DNA of 64,000 nucleotides, taken from positions 496,001-560,000 of the forward strand of contig CALKUK010000011.1 in the NCBI GenBank assembly GCA_937996655.1, given 5' to 3'. A program made the position numbers and the translations under genes. Under the pieces are notes generated by a model, which was given only the letters and a program-made list of their open reading frames with translations, did not search any database and was not told the origin of the DNA. Within the stretch, counting starts at the first letter, position 1. Each line of letters begins with the position of its first letter. Shown here piece by piece: positions 51,473-60,639 of this stretch. Source of the stretch: an uncultured Sphingomonadaceae bacterium (GTDB lineage: Bacteria > Pseudomonadota > Alphaproteobacteria > Sphingomonadales > Sphingomonadaceae).

Positions 51473-52318
51473 ATGATCCGAAATGCCTTGTCTGTCGATG
51501 TGGAGGATTGGTTTCAGGTCGGGGCCTTTGAAAAGGTCATCCGCCGGGAAGACTGGCCACGCTATGAGGTCCGGGTCGAGGCCAATACCGATGCTGTCCT
51601 TCAGCTCTTTGCCGACGCAGACGTTAAGGCGACATTCTTTACGCTAGGCTGGGTCGCCGAGCGGTTTCCCGCACTGATCCGCAGGATTGCTGAGCAGGGA
51701 CACGAAGTGGCGAGCCATGGCTGTGACCATAAACGTGTGTTCCAAATGACGCCGGAAGAATTTGCAGCGGACATCGCCAAATCGAAAGAGCAGTTGGAGC
51801 AGGCAGGGGGCGTCGCCGTGACGGGATATCGCGCGCCGAATTTTTCCATCGATCCTCGCACGCCTTGGGCCCATGCGTGTTTGGCCGAGGCGGGATTTTG
51901 CTATTCATCGAGCGTCGCGCCGCTTTCGCATGACCATTATGGATGGCCGGATGCGCCTCGCTTCCTTTGGAAGCCATTGGCCGATTCTGATTTGCTGGAG
52001 CTTCCCGTTTCGACGGTGCGCCTTGCCGGCCGGAATTTTGCAGCCGGTGGCGGCGGGTTCTTTCGCCTGCTGCCCTATCCGGTTTCACGCGCAACAATTT
52101 CCCGCGTAAATGGGGAGGGGCGTCCCGCCATCTTTTATTTTCATCCTTGGGATATGGACCCCGGCCAGCCGTTCATGGCGGAAGCGCCTCTTAAATCCCG
52201 CCTGCGCCACTATACCAATTTGTCGGTCATGGCGGATAAGCTGCGGCGCGTGACGCGGGACTTTGCCTGGGGGCGGGTGGATGAGGTTGTTGCGACGGAA
52301 CGTGGGCACCTGTCATGA
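51473..52318 (+). CDS. XrtA-associated polysaccharide deacetylase (TIGR03006-like)
   Basis: 281 residues of the NodB homology family. Catalytic Asp pair in ALSVDVEDWFQVG, metal-binding His in EVASHGCDHKRVFQM, and motif 3 in YRAPNFSID are all visible; C-terminal FYFHPWDMDP supplies the last His. It removes acetyl groups from the growing or exported polysaccharide. ATG 51473 has AAGGTG upstream; GTG 51470 adjoins it. It overlaps the FemAB-like gene by four bases. Confidence 0.94.
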   Translation: MIRNALSVDVEDWFQVGAFEKVIRREDWPRYEVRVEANTDAVLQLFADADVKATFFTLGWVAERFPALIRRIAEQGHEVASHGCDHKRVFQMTPEEFAADIAKSKEQLEQAGGVAVTGYRAPNFSIDPRTPWAHACLAEAGFCYSSSVAPLSHDHYGWPDAPRFLWKPLADSDLLELPVSTVRLAGRNFAAGGGGFFRLLPYPVSRATISRVNGEGRPAIFYFHPWDMDPGQPFMAEAPLKSRLRHYTNLSVMADKLRRVTRDFAWGRVDEVVATERGHLS

Positions 52319-53376
52319 ATGCGCCCGCCCAGTTTGCCTCCGTCGTCACACGCCCTGCCGATCTGGCTGATGCGTCTGAAGTCGCTCGCCTTGAAGCCTT
52401 TGTTGCGGCCTATCCAGGTTCCACGCCGTTCCATCGCCCGGCCTGGTGCCTTGCCATTGCGCGTGGCTGTGGGGCAACGCTGCACGTCCTGTTGGCGGAG
52501 CGCGGCGCAGATTTGATCGCGATATTGCCGTTGCATGAGATCCGCTCACCCCTGTTCGGCAATGCTCTGGTTTCTTCAGGGTTCGCAGTCGGCGGCGGGA
52601 TTTTGGGAGACGCCCCGGCCTTAGCGGAAGAAGCGTTGCTTCTTGCCAAGCGTTTGGGCTGCCCGACCGTTGAACTGCGGGGTGGCCTGCTGCCGGGGAC
52701 CGGCTGGAAGGTTGATACGGATACTTATCTTGGCTTCCGACAAGACCTGCAAACAGATGACGAAAGCCAATTGCTCGCCATTCCGCGCAAGCAGCGTGCC
52801 GAAGTGCGACGAGGCTTGGCGCTTGAACTGGACATTGAGGTCGGCCGGAGTGCTGCGCTGACCGAGGCGCATTATCGTGTTTACGCCGAGAGCGTCCGCA
52901 ATCTTGGCACACCTGTCTTCCCGCGCAGCTTGTTCACAGAGGTCCTTGAGGCGTTTGGCGAGGATGCCGATATTTTGACCGTCAGCCACAAGGGTCGGGC
53001 GCTTTCCTCGGTCTTGTCGCTCTATCATCAGGGCGTTGTCCTGCCTTATTGGGGCGGCGGTGTTGCAGATGCACGGTCCTGGCGCGCGAACGAGAGAATG
53101 TATTATGCTCTGATGTGCCATGCCCGGGCGACGAAAGGCTGCCACAGCTTTGACTTCGGCCGGTCTAAGGCTGGCACGGGTCCGGCGGCATTCAAGAAGA
53201 ATTTTGGCTTCACGCCCTCTGAGCTACATTATGCCAAGCGGACGATTGATGGTGGGGAGATCCGCGATATCAATCCCTTAAGCCCCAAATACCAGATGCA
53301 GATCGCTTTGTGGCAGAAGCTTCCGCTCACCGTCGCTAACATGATTGGACCATGGATATCCCGGGGGATGGGATGA
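52315..53376 (+). CDS. FemAB-like XrtA/PEP-CTERM-associated protein
   Basis: 353 residues, two GNAT-like halves of the FemAB type (TIGR03019-like): first LAERGADLIAILPLHEIRSP, second GRALSSVLSLYHQGVVLPYW, then FDFGRSKAGTGPAAFKKNFG, the acceptor-binding signature. It likely transfers an aminoacyl or acyl group to the polysaccharide or lipid carrier. It overlaps the deacetylase start and the glycosyltransferase by four bases each. Confidence 0.93.
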   Translation: MNAPAQFASVVTRPADLADASEVARLEAFVAAYPGSTPFHRPAWCLAIARGCGATLHVLLAERGADLIAILPLHEIRSPLFGNALVSSGFAVGGGILGDAPALAEEALLLAKRLGCPTVELRGGLLPGTGWKVDTDTYLGFRQDLQTDDESQLLAIPRKQRAEVRRGLALELDIEVGRSAALTEAHYRVYAESVRNLGTPVFPRSLFTEVLEAFGEDADILTVSHKGRALSSVLSLYHQGVVLPYWGGGVADARSWRANERMYYALMCHARATKGCHSFDFGRSKAGTGPAAFKKNFGFTPSELHYAKRTIDGGEIRDINPLSPKYQMQIALWQKLPLTVANMIGPWISRGMG

Positions 53377-54587
53377 ATGGCGACATTCTGTTTCTGGCGC
53401 ACAGGCAACCTTTTCCGCCCAATCGCGGGGATAGCATCCGCAGCTGGAATATCCTGAAGGCGCTGGCCAAGTTAGCACCCGTCCATCTCGTGTCCTTTGG
53501 CGACGAAGCGCCGGAGACGCGTCAGGCGCTGGAGCAGGTGTGCAGCTCGGTGCACCTAATTGCCCATCAGCGCAACAAGACGTCGGCCATGGTTGCCGCC
53601 CTGCTGTCAGGGCGACCGGCATCGGTTGAGCTGTTCCGGTCGACGGCCTTTGCGCAGGCAGTGGATTCGGTGCGGGGTGCACATCACATTGCCGCCATTT
53701 ACGCCTTTTCCGGGCAGATGGGCCAATATGTGAACGCGCCGCCGTCTGCTGTGCGGTTCATCATGGATTTCACCGACGTCGATTCAGAGAAGTTCGCATC
53801 CTATGGCCGTGCTGCTGGCGGGATCTCGGGACTTGCCAACCGGTTCGAGGCGCGTCGCCTTCGGGCATTTGAAGCGCAGGTCGCCAAGCGGGCAGACATC
53901 AACTTGTTTGTCAGCGAGGCGGAAGAACAATTATTCCGTCGTGTAACAGGGAATGACAACATTCCTTTGGGAACGCTGGAAAATGGGGTCGATCTGGAGC
54001 GCTTCAGACCCGACCAAGCCGTCGGGGGAGACATTGACCGCGATCCGCCGTTGATCGTTTTTACTGGCCAGATGGACTATCCGCCAAATGTCGATGCCGT
54101 ATCCTTCTTCGCGCGTGACGTGATGCCGCTGGTACGTGAACGGCAGGCTGACGCGCGGTTCGCTATTGTGGGCCGCGCGCCGACCCAAGATGTGCGCCAA
54201 CTGGCCGAACTGCCCGGCGTAACAGTGACGGGGGAAGTGCCCGACACGCGGCCATGGCTTTCTGCGGCCCGTGTGGTGGTGGCGCCGCTGCGCATTGCGC
54301 GGGGCATTCAGAATAAGGTTCTTGAGGCGATGGCCTGTGGCAAAGCCGTTGTCGTTACACCCGAAGCGGCGGAGGGTATTGATGCCTGCCATGGCAAAGA
54401 GCTTCTGATTGCCGGAAGCGCGGCGGCACAGGCGGATGCGGTCATTTCGCTTATGCATGATCCTGCTAGGCGCGGACGGATGGAAATCGCCGCCCATACG
54501 GCCATGGAGGCGCGTTATAGTTGGGACGCCAAAATGGCTCCGCTGAAAGAGTTCCTCTTGCCCTTCACGCGGCAGGCGGCGGCATGA
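53373..54587 (+). CDS. Glycosyltransferase group 1, XrtA-associated (TIGR03087-like)
   Basis: 404 residues from ATG 53373, which overlaps the preceding stop (ATGA) and has GGGGGATGGG upstream. GT-B fold: acceptor-side HRQPFPPNRGDSIRSWNIL, donor-side IVFTGQMDYPPNVDAVSFFA, and the EX7E-like region RIARGIQNKVLEAMACGKAV. It is predicted to add a sugar to a lipid-linked intermediate. It overlaps the exosortase start by four bases. Confidence 0.93.
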   Translation: MNGDILFLAHRQPFPPNRGDSIRSWNILKALAKLAPVHLVSFGDEAPETRQALEQVCSSVHLIAHQRNKTSAMVAALLSGRPASVELFRSTAFAQAVDSVRGAHHIAAIYAFSGQMGQYVNAPPSAVRFIMDFTDVDSEKFASYGRAAGGISGLANRFEARRLRAFEAQVAKRADINLFVSEAEEQLFRRVTGNDNIPLGTLENGVDLERFRPDQAVGGDIDRDPPLIVFTGQMDYPPNVDAVSFFARDVMPLVRERQADARFAIVGRAPTQDVRQLAELPGVTVTGEVPDTRPWLSAARVVVAPLRIARGIQNKVLEAMACGKAVVVTPEAAEGIDACHGKELLIAGSAAAQADAVISLMHDPARRGRMEIAAHTAMEARYSWDAKMAPLKEFLLPFTRQAAA

Positions 54588-56140
54588 TTGGGTTGGCACG
54601 TGCCAAGGCGGAGCCTGTCTCCGCCGATGCACGGCAGGACATAGCGTCCGCTTGGCGCGCGCCGTTGATCCACATGGCGCTTGCGGGCTTGGGCCTGTGC
54701 GCGGTGTTTGCCTCAGACGTGCGCGACATGCTGTCGATTTGGTTGACGGCCTCCACCTATAATCATTGCGCGCTTATCCCTTTCCTTTCGGCATGGCTCG
54801 CTTGGCAACGGTGGGAGGAGGTGGCTCATGTAACACCGCGCCCGTCGCTTGCCGGTCTGCTGCTTCTTGGGGCAGGGGCCGTGCTCTGGTTGTTGGGGGA
54901 TGCCGGAGAGATTGCGGTGGCGCGACAGGCGGCTTTGGTACTGATGCTGCAAGCGCTAGTGCCGCTCTTCCTCGGGCTGACGCTTGCGCGGGCGTTGCTC
55001 TTTCCGGTTGCTTATCTGCTCTTCTGCGTTCCCTTCGGAGAAGAGCTTTTGCCTGTGCTGCAGACGTTGACGGCCAAGATGTCGATGGCGATGCTCGGTC
55101 TGTTTGGCATCCCCGCCCATATCGAGGGGATCTTCATCACAACGCCCAATGGCTATTACAAGGTGGCAGAGGCTTGTGCCGGGGTGAAGTTCCTGGTCGC
55201 CATGGTCGCCTATGGGGCGCTCGTCGCGAATATGTGCTTCCGGAGGTGGTCGCGCCGACTGGTCTTCATGGCAGCGTGTGTGGTTGTTCCGATCATTGCC
55301 AATGGGGTGCGTGCCTTTGCAACCATGTATGTCGGCTATCTGACGACGGCAGATACCGCGTCTGGTTTTGATCACGTCCTTTACGGTTGGTTCTTCTTCG
55401 CGATTGTCATGGCGCTGGTGATGGCGATGGCATGGCCGTTGTTTGACCGCAAGCTATCGGACCCTTGGCTTGAGCGCCCTCTGCTGGGAAGTGGTGTTCC
55501 GGCTCGTTCGAGTTCAACGGCTCTGCTTCCCGCCATCCTGATCGTGCTGGCGCCGCTTGTTTGGTCTCAGGCAAGCGCGGCGATCGGACGGATCCCGATG
55601 CCATCCCCCATTGGATTGCCGAACGTCTCCGGCTGGTCGCGTGTCGAGCCGCGCGGCATCGTGCCTTGGTTGCCCAGATATGCGGGGGCTGATCATCTCG
55701 TCATCGGGCATTATGGGGACGGCAAAGGTCAAATTGTGGATCTCTCCATCGTTCTCTTCGCAGCGCAGGTCGAAGGACGGGAGATGATCGGTTATGGGCA
55801 GGGCGCGGCGGGGCTTGACGCGGACCGCTGGGTCTGGTCCTCGGCAGGTCCGATGATTGATGCAGCCAGAACCGAATATATGACTGCCCCCGGCGCCATT
55901 CGACGGCTTGCCGCAACTTGGTATGTGGCGGGCGGACGGGTGACCGGATCCCCCCTTCGTGTCAAACTGGACACCATGGTGTCACGGCTTATCGGGCGGG
56001 ATCAGGCGGTCGCGGCCATCATCGTTTCCGCGCAGGACCGGGACGGCGTTCCGGCGGAGGCTGCCGTGCGTGATTTTGTCCGGAGCCTTGATCGGCCTGA
56101 CAGGCTGGCTGCAAACGCCATTGCCGAGGCGCGCCGATAA
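54584..56140 (+). CDS. xrtA: Exosortase A fused to an EpsI domain
   Basis: 518 residues. The membrane part (about 28-305) has eight or so helices and the exosortase triad: Cys in EACAGVKFLVAMVAYG, Arg in IIANGVRAFATMYVGY and His in SGFDHVLYGWFFF. From about 315 an EpsI-like periplasmic domain follows (GLPNVSGWSRVEPRGIVPWL, ADHLVIGHYGDGKGQIVDLS). Exosortases cleave C-terminal PEP-CTERM anchors, by analogy to archaeosortase; no PEP-CTERM substrate is encoded in this window. The start at 54584 overlaps the glycosyltransferase stop. The next gene starts three bases after this stop. Confidence 0.95.
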   Translation: MIGLARAKAEPVSADARQDIASAWRAPLIHMALAGLGLCAVFASDVRDMLSIWLTASTYNHCALIPFLSAWLAWQRWEEVAHVTPRPSLAGLLLLGAGAVLWLLGDAGEIAVARQAALVLMLQALVPLFLGLTLARALLFPVAYLLFCVPFGEELLPVLQTLTAKMSMAMLGLFGIPAHIEGIFITTPNGYYKVAEACAGVKFLVAMVAYGALVANMCFRRWSRRLVFMAACVVVPIIANGVRAFATMYVGYLTTADTASGFDHVLYGWFFFAIVMALVMAMAWPLFDRKLSDPWLERPLLGSGVPARSSSTALLPAILIVLAPLVWSQASAAIGRIPMPSPIGLPNVSGWSRVEPRGIVPWLPRYAGADHLVIGHYGDGKGQIVDLSIVLFAAQVEGREMIGYGQGAAGLDADRWVWSSAGPMIDAARTEYMTAPGAIRRLAATWYVAGGRVTGSPLRVKLDTMVSRLIGRDQAVAAIIVSAQDRDGVPAEAAVRDFVRSLDRPDRLAANAIAEARR

Positions 56141-56143
56141 GCC

Positions 56144-58036
56144 ATGTGCGGCATTGCAGGCCTTTTTCATCTGGAGACGGCAAAGCCCGTCGCCGACGCG
56201 CGCGTCCGGGCCATGGCTGACGCGCAGGCGCATCGCGGGCCGGATGGCGCGGGTGTTTGGACAGCACCGGGTGTCGGTTTGGGCCATAGACGCCTGTCGA
56301 TTATCGACGTCGCCGGAAGTCCGCAGCCGATGCATGGCGCCGATGGTCAACTCACCATCTCCTTCAACGGCGAAATCTATAATTTTCAGGCCCTGCGTGA
56401 AGAACTGAAGCGCCTTGGCCACATCTTCACCACATCCGGCGATACGGAGGTCATTCTCCATGGGTATCGCCAATGGGGTCCGGAGGTGCTGCCGCGTCTC
56501 AACGGTATGTTCGCCTTTGCGATCCACGATGCGCGAACGCAGCAGCTGTTCCTCGCCCGTGACCGTTTTGGGGTGAAGCCGCTTCATTACACGATGTTGG
56601 CGGACGGAAGTGTCGCCTTCGCGTCGGAACTCAAAGGTCTGCTCGCCAATCCGGCGGTCCGGCGGGAGCCCGACGTCCATGCGGTCGAGGACTATATGGC
56701 CTTTGGCTATGTGCCGGACGATAGCTGCATGGTTGCGGGTGTTCAGAAGCTTCCGGCCGGCAGTTTTCTGATGTTGTCGCGTGGCAAGCCTTTGCCGCAG
56801 CCCACCATTTGGTGGGATATTGATTTCAGTCAGCGGACGACAGCATCGATCGGGTCTTTGCAGGAGGAGCTTCGCCACCTGCTTCATGAGGCCGTTGCGT
56901 CGCGCATGGTGGCGGATGTGCCGCTGGGCGCCTTTCTCTCGGGCGGTGTCGATAGTTCAACTGTGGTGGCCTTCATGGCGGAAATCAGCGCCAGCCCTGT
57001 TGAGACCTGCTCCATTGGCTTTGACGTCGGGGCGCTGGATGAAACCCAGTTTGCAGACCGGGTGGCCGCACGTTTTGGCACGCGGCATCGCAAGCGGACC
57101 GTGGCGTCTGATGACTTTGCGGCGATCAACATCCTTTCCGAGGCTTTTGACGAACCTTTTGCCGATGCCTCGGCTCTGCCGACATGGCGGGTCTGCCAAC
57201 TGGCGCGGGAAACAGTGACGGTCGCCCTGTCCGGCGATGGCGCAGACGAAGCCTTTGCCGGATATCGTCGCCACAAATTCCAGCATGCCGAAGAGCGTGT
57301 GCGTGGACTCCTTCCAAATGGCCTGCGTCATGGCGTCTTTGGTGCCCTTGGCCGTCATTACCCCAAGGCGGATTGGGCACCCCGTTACCTGCGCGCCAAA
57401 TCCACCTTCGAGTCGCTCGCCCGAGATGGGGGAGAGGCCTATGCGCGTTCCGTAGGCGTCACATTGCCCGAGCAGCGCGATGGCCTGTTCTCGCAGACAT
57501 TCCGCCGCAGCCTCTCCGGGCATCGAGCCGAGGGTCGGTATATCGCGGCCATGGCCAATGCCCCGGCCCGCGAGGCACTGGACAGGGCGCAATATGCGGA
57601 TATGAAAATCTGGCTGCCGGGTGACATCCTGACCAAGGTGGACCGCACCAGCATGAATGTCAGCCTAGAGGCGCGTGAGCCTCTACTCGACTATCGCCTC
57701 GTCGAATTTGCGGCGCGCTTACCCGTCTCCCTGCGTCTAAGCGGTGGAGAAGGGAAGTGGCTCCTGAAAAAGACGATGGAAGGCCATTTGCCCGATGACA
57801 TTCTTTACCGCCAGAAAATGGGATTTGTCACACCCGTCTCCAACTGGTTCAAAGGGCCCTTGGCGGCAGCGGCTGCAGACCTTGCCAGCAGTTCCATCTT
57901 GGCTGAAACCGGCTGGTTCAACGCAGATGCGATTGCCAAAGCCGCCCGAGATCACAAGGCTGGCCTTGCGGATAACGGGCGCCTCCTGTGGCAATTGGTC
58001 ATGCTTGAAAAGTCAGTAAAGCGCCTGTTCGGTTAA
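56144..58036 (+). CDS. XrtA-associated amidotransferase, asparagine-synthetase-like (TIGR03108-like)
   Basis: 630 residues. N-terminal glutaminase with Cys2 in MCGIAGLFHLE and RLSIIDVAGSPQPM; C-terminal ATP-pyrophosphatase domain with LGAFLSGGVDSSTVVAF and ALSGDGADEAFAGY. The domain order is AsnB-like, but the place at the end of the XrtA operon indicates amidation of a sugar or polysaccharide intermediate rather than asparagine supply. It is the last gene of the plus arm. Confidence 0.93.
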   Translation: MCGIAGLFHLETAKPVADARVRAMADAQAHRGPDGAGVWTAPGVGLGHRRLSIIDVAGSPQPMHGADGQLTISFNGEIYNFQALREELKRLGHIFTTSGDTEVILHGYRQWGPEVLPRLNGMFAFAIHDARTQQLFLARDRFGVKPLHYTMLADGSVAFASELKGLLANPAVRREPDVHAVEDYMAFGYVPDDSCMVAGVQKLPAGSFLMLSRGKPLPQPTIWWDIDFSQRTTASIGSLQEELRHLLHEAVASRMVADVPLGAFLSGGVDSSTVVAFMAEISASPVETCSIGFDVGALDETQFADRVAARFGTRHRKRTVASDDFAAINILSEAFDEPFADASALPTWRVCQLARETVTVALSGDGADEAFAGYRRHKFQHAEERVRGLLPNGLRHGVFGALGRHYPKADWAPRYLRAKSTFESLARDGGEAYARSVGVTLPEQRDGLFSQTFRRSLSGHRAEGRYIAAMANAPAREALDRAQYADMKIWLPGDILTKVDRTSMNVSLEAREPLLDYRLVEFAARLPVSLRLSGGEGKWLLKKTMEGHLPDDILYRQKMGFVTPVSNWFKGPLAAAAADLASSSILAETGWFNADAIAKAARDHKAGLADNGRLLWQLVMLEKSVKRLFG

Positions 58037-58045
58037 AGCAGCCTG

Positions 58046-58243
58046 TCAGTCATATTGATTGAGTTTGTCTTGTACAGCCTTCCAAAAAGTCCTTCTTTTT
58101 GAGAATTTTGGTGACTTTTTGAGCTCTGACTCGCTAATTTCAGCGGCACGCGCGCCGTGTTGGGAAATCAAACGTTCCGCTTCCATGCGCGCCTGCCTAT
58201 TGAGCATTGCACGCTCGTTCTGAGATATGAAAAACGCCCCCAT
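58046..58243 (-). CDS. Small hypothetical protein
   Basis: 65 residues, basic and helical, with no membrane segment. A Met-rich N-terminus (MGAFFISQNERAMLNRQARM) leads to a region that ends KRRTFWKAVQDKLNQYD. An internal start at Met13 is possible. I recognise no family. It lies nine bases after the convergent amidotransferase stop and 66 bp downstream of no clear partner. Its codon use is plausible, but a chance frame cannot be excluded. Confidence 0.5.
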   Translation of the reverse strand: MGAFFISQNERAMLNRQARMEAERLISQHGARAAEISESELKKSPKFSKRRTFWKAVQDKLNQYD

Positions 58244-58309
58244 TTACGCTTCCACCGATAACTAAAACGCCTTCAATATGGGTATGGTGTGTTTCACTAT
58301 GGTGTCAAT

Positions 58310-59056
58310 TTAAATAACCGGATAGATCGCCTCGACAAAATACAGGCCGTCCGGCGGCGCGTTCAACCCAAGGGCAGTTCGGTCACGGGCCAATAGAGCC
58401 GCCTCAAAATCTGATTTTGACCATTTGCCTTGCCCGACCAGAACAAGACACCCGACCATCGACCTGACTTGATGATGGAGGAAGGACCGCGCGGCGACTT
58501 CAACCTCAATTTCGTCGCCAAAGCGGCGGACGGTCATCCTGTCGATCGATTTGACAGGACTGGCTGACTGGCAATGGACCGAGCGGAATGTCGTGAAGTC
58601 ATGCGTGCCAATCAAGATTTGGGCAGCGTCATGCATGACTGCGTCGTCAAGCGTTTGGACGACCCGCCAGGCACGTCCCTGATCCAGGGCCAAAGGTGCC
58701 CTGCGGTTGACGATCCGATAAATGTACCGGCGGCCGATGCAGGAAAAGCGGGCATGAAAATCATCATCGACGACCGTGCAATCGAGGAGCGCCACTGGCT
58801 GCGGGCGAAGCACAGCGTTCAACGCCTCCATCAAGCGGAACGGGGTGATGTCTTTGGCGATGTTGAGATGCGCGACCATCGCTTCCGCATGGACGCCGGC
58901 ATCGGTGCGGCCAGCGGCATAAACCACAATATCTTCGCCGGTCACCTTCTTAGCGGCATCCTCAAGTGCCGCCTGCACGCTGGGGCCATGTGCCTGTCGC
59001 TGCCAGCCCATGAAGGGCCGCCCGTCAAATTCGACTGTGAGCCGGAAACGCGTCAC
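58310..59056 (-). CDS. truA: tRNA pseudouridine synthase A
   Basis: 248 residues. The catalytic Asp is in VYAAGRTDAGVHAEAMVAH, with the opening TRFRLTVEFDGRPFMGWQRQ and the C-terminal SFLHHQVRSMVGCLVLVG, all TruA signatures. It makes pseudouridine at positions 38-40 of the tRNA anticodon arm. GTG 59056 overlaps the fmt stop by four bases (GTGA), so it is coupled to fmt. Confidence 0.96.
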   Translation of the reverse strand: MTRFRLTVEFDGRPFMGWQRQAHGPSVQAALEDAAKKVTGEDIVVYAAGRTDAGVHAEAMVAHLNIAKDITPFRLMEALNAVLRPQPVALLDCTVVDDDFHARFSCIGRRYIYRIVNRRAPLALDQGRAWRVVQTLDDAVMHDAAQILIGTHDFTTFRSVHCQSASPVKSIDRMTVRRFGDEIEVEVAARSFLHHQVRSMVGCLVLVGQGKWSKSDFEAALLARDRTALGLNAPPDGLYFVEAIYPVI

Positions 59057-59958
59057 GAGAGTGCGGCTCCCGCCCGCATCGCAAAACCGCGCAGCAGGTC
59101 TGCCGGCCTCATGGCTGATTTGCCCGCCCGTTGGATAAGCAGAGGGCGTATGGCGCCAGAGGCGCAGGCTATGGTCAGTTGATCGTCGATCAGGGTTCCC
59201 GCCGCGCCTGATCCGCTGGTGACCTGTGCAGCAAGGATCCGGAACCGCTCTCCTGCAAATTCGAAAAATGCGCCGGGTGCGGGGGCAAAGGCGCGGATCT
59301 GCCGCTCCACCTCATCTGCCGTGCGGTGAAAGTCGATCCGGCTTTCGGCTTTGTCGATTTTTGCGGCATAGCTCACGCCGTCTTCAGGCTGGGGAACAGG
59401 CGGATGTGCGGGCAAGTTCCCGACAACGTCGACCAGCAGCTTCGCACCCAGATGCGCCAATTCAGAGGTGAGGTGCCCGGCCGTCTTTGCGTCTACGGGC
59501 GTGTGCACCTTGGCGCGCATGGGGCCTGTGTCCAGACCGGCCTCCATCTGCATGATCGTTACGCCGGTTTCAGCATCTCCTGCCAGGATGGCGCGCTGGA
59601 CAGGCGCCGCGCCGCGCCAGCGGGGCAAAAGCGAGCCGTGGACATTGATGCAACCCAACTTGGGCGCGTCGAGAATGGCTTGGGGGAGGATGAGGCCATA
59701 AGCCGCGACCACCGCGACATCGGCCTCAAGCCCTGCAAAGGCCGCCTGTTCTTCCGCCTGCTTGAGCGATACCGGCGTCCGGACCTCAAGGCCAAGGTCT
59801 TCCGCACGCCGGTGGACGGGCGTTGGCGTGAGCGCTTTTCCGCGACCAGCGCGGCGTGGGGGTTGGGAATATACCGCACAAAGCGTGTGTCCCGCCGCCA
59901 CCAAAGCGTCGAGCGTTGGAACCGCAAAATCGGGGGTGCCCATGAAGATGATCCGCAT
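59053..59958 (-). CDS. fmt: Methionyl-tRNA formyltransferase
   Basis: 301 residues from ATG 59958, with GGAGAA upstream (MRIIFMGTPDFAVPTLDALV); the frame extends to 59988 but lacks a better site. Formyl-transfer motifs: CINVHGSLLPRWRGAAPVQR (Asn, His) and MEAGLDTGPM (Asp). The C-terminal OB-like tRNA-binding domain spans about 205-300. Divergent from recR with 53 bp between starts; def, often next to fmt, is at 60640 on the other strand. Confidence 0.96.
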   Translation of the reverse strand: MRIIFMGTPDFAVPTLDALVAAGHTLCAVYSQPPRRAGRGKALTPTPVHRRAEDLGLEVRTPVSLKQAEEQAAFAGLEADVAVVAAYGLILPQAILDAPKLGCINVHGSLLPRWRGAAPVQRAILAGDAETGVTIMQMEAGLDTGPMRAKVHTPVDAKTAGHLTSELAHLGAKLLVDVVGNLPAHPPVPQPEDGVSYAAKIDKAESRIDFHRTADEVERQIRAFAPAPGAFFEFAGERFRILAAQVTSGSGAAGTLIDDQLTIACASGAIRPLLIQRAGKSAMRPADLLRGFAMRAGAALS

Positions 59959-60011
59959 GATCTTCTCCAAGCCCTTGGCAAGGCACATTGCAAGCCCCTA
60001 TCAGCAGGATC

Positions 60012-60608
60012 ATGGCATCGCCCGAAATAGATCGACTGACACAGGCGCTGGCGCGCTTACCCGGCCTTGGCCCGCGTTCGGCGCGGCGGGCGGTTCTGTA
60101 CCTACTGAAAAAGCGGGAAGGGGCGATGGTGCCGCTGCTGGAAGCGCTCGCGCTGGTGAATGAGAAGCTGTCGACCTGCGGCACCTGCGGCAATGTCGAC
60201 ACGACCGATCCCTGCGGCATTTGCCGCGACGTCCGGCGCGACAGTCGAATGTTGTGCGTGGTCGAAGATGTGCCGGATCTCTGGGCGCTGGAACGGTCCC
60301 GCCTGTTTCCGGGAAAATTTCATGTGCTTGGCGGTCGCCTCTCCGCACTTGAGGGCGTTCGCCCCGAGGATTTGAACATCGCCCCGCTGTTGGACCGCAT
60401 CGCCCAAGGCGGCATTGATGAGGTTGTGTTGGCGATGAATGCGACCCTCGAAGGGCAGACAACCGCGCACTATATTGCGGAAAAGCTGGAGACAGCGCCG
60501 GTCCGGATTACCCAGTTGGCCCATGGCCTGCCCGTTGGCGGGGAACTCGACTATCTGGATGACGGCACATTGGCACAGGCGCTGCGGGCGCGCAGGCCAG
60601 TGGCTTGA
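60012..60608 (+). CDS. recR: Recombination protein RecR
   Basis: 198 residues from ATG 60012 with AGG upstream; a frame to 59988 is less likely. N-terminal helix-hairpin-helix ALARLPGLGPRSARRAVLYL, a four-Cys zinc finger CGTCGNVDTTDPCGIC, and a Toprim domain (LCVVEDVPDLWALERS and GRLSALEGVRPEDLNI) are present. It works with RecF and RecO in gap repair, loading RecA. It lies 31 bp before def. Confidence 0.96.
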   Translation: MASPEIDRLTQALARLPGLGPRSARRAVLYLLKKREGAMVPLLEALALVNEKLSTCGTCGNVDTTDPCGICRDVRRDSRMLCVVEDVPDLWALERSRLFPGKFHVLGGRLSALEGVRPEDLNIAPLLDRIAQGGIDEVVLAMNATLEGQTTAHYIAEKLETAPVRITQLAHGLPVGGELDYLDDGTLAQALRARRPVA

Positions 60609-60639
60609 CCATCTGCACCCCCATACCTAACTGAGCGTC

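Noticed and set aside
56144..58036. Asparagine synthetase for amino-acid synthesis
   Set aside because: Domain order is AsnB-like, but the gene is the last of the XrtA operon where the TIGR03108-like amidotransferase is expected.
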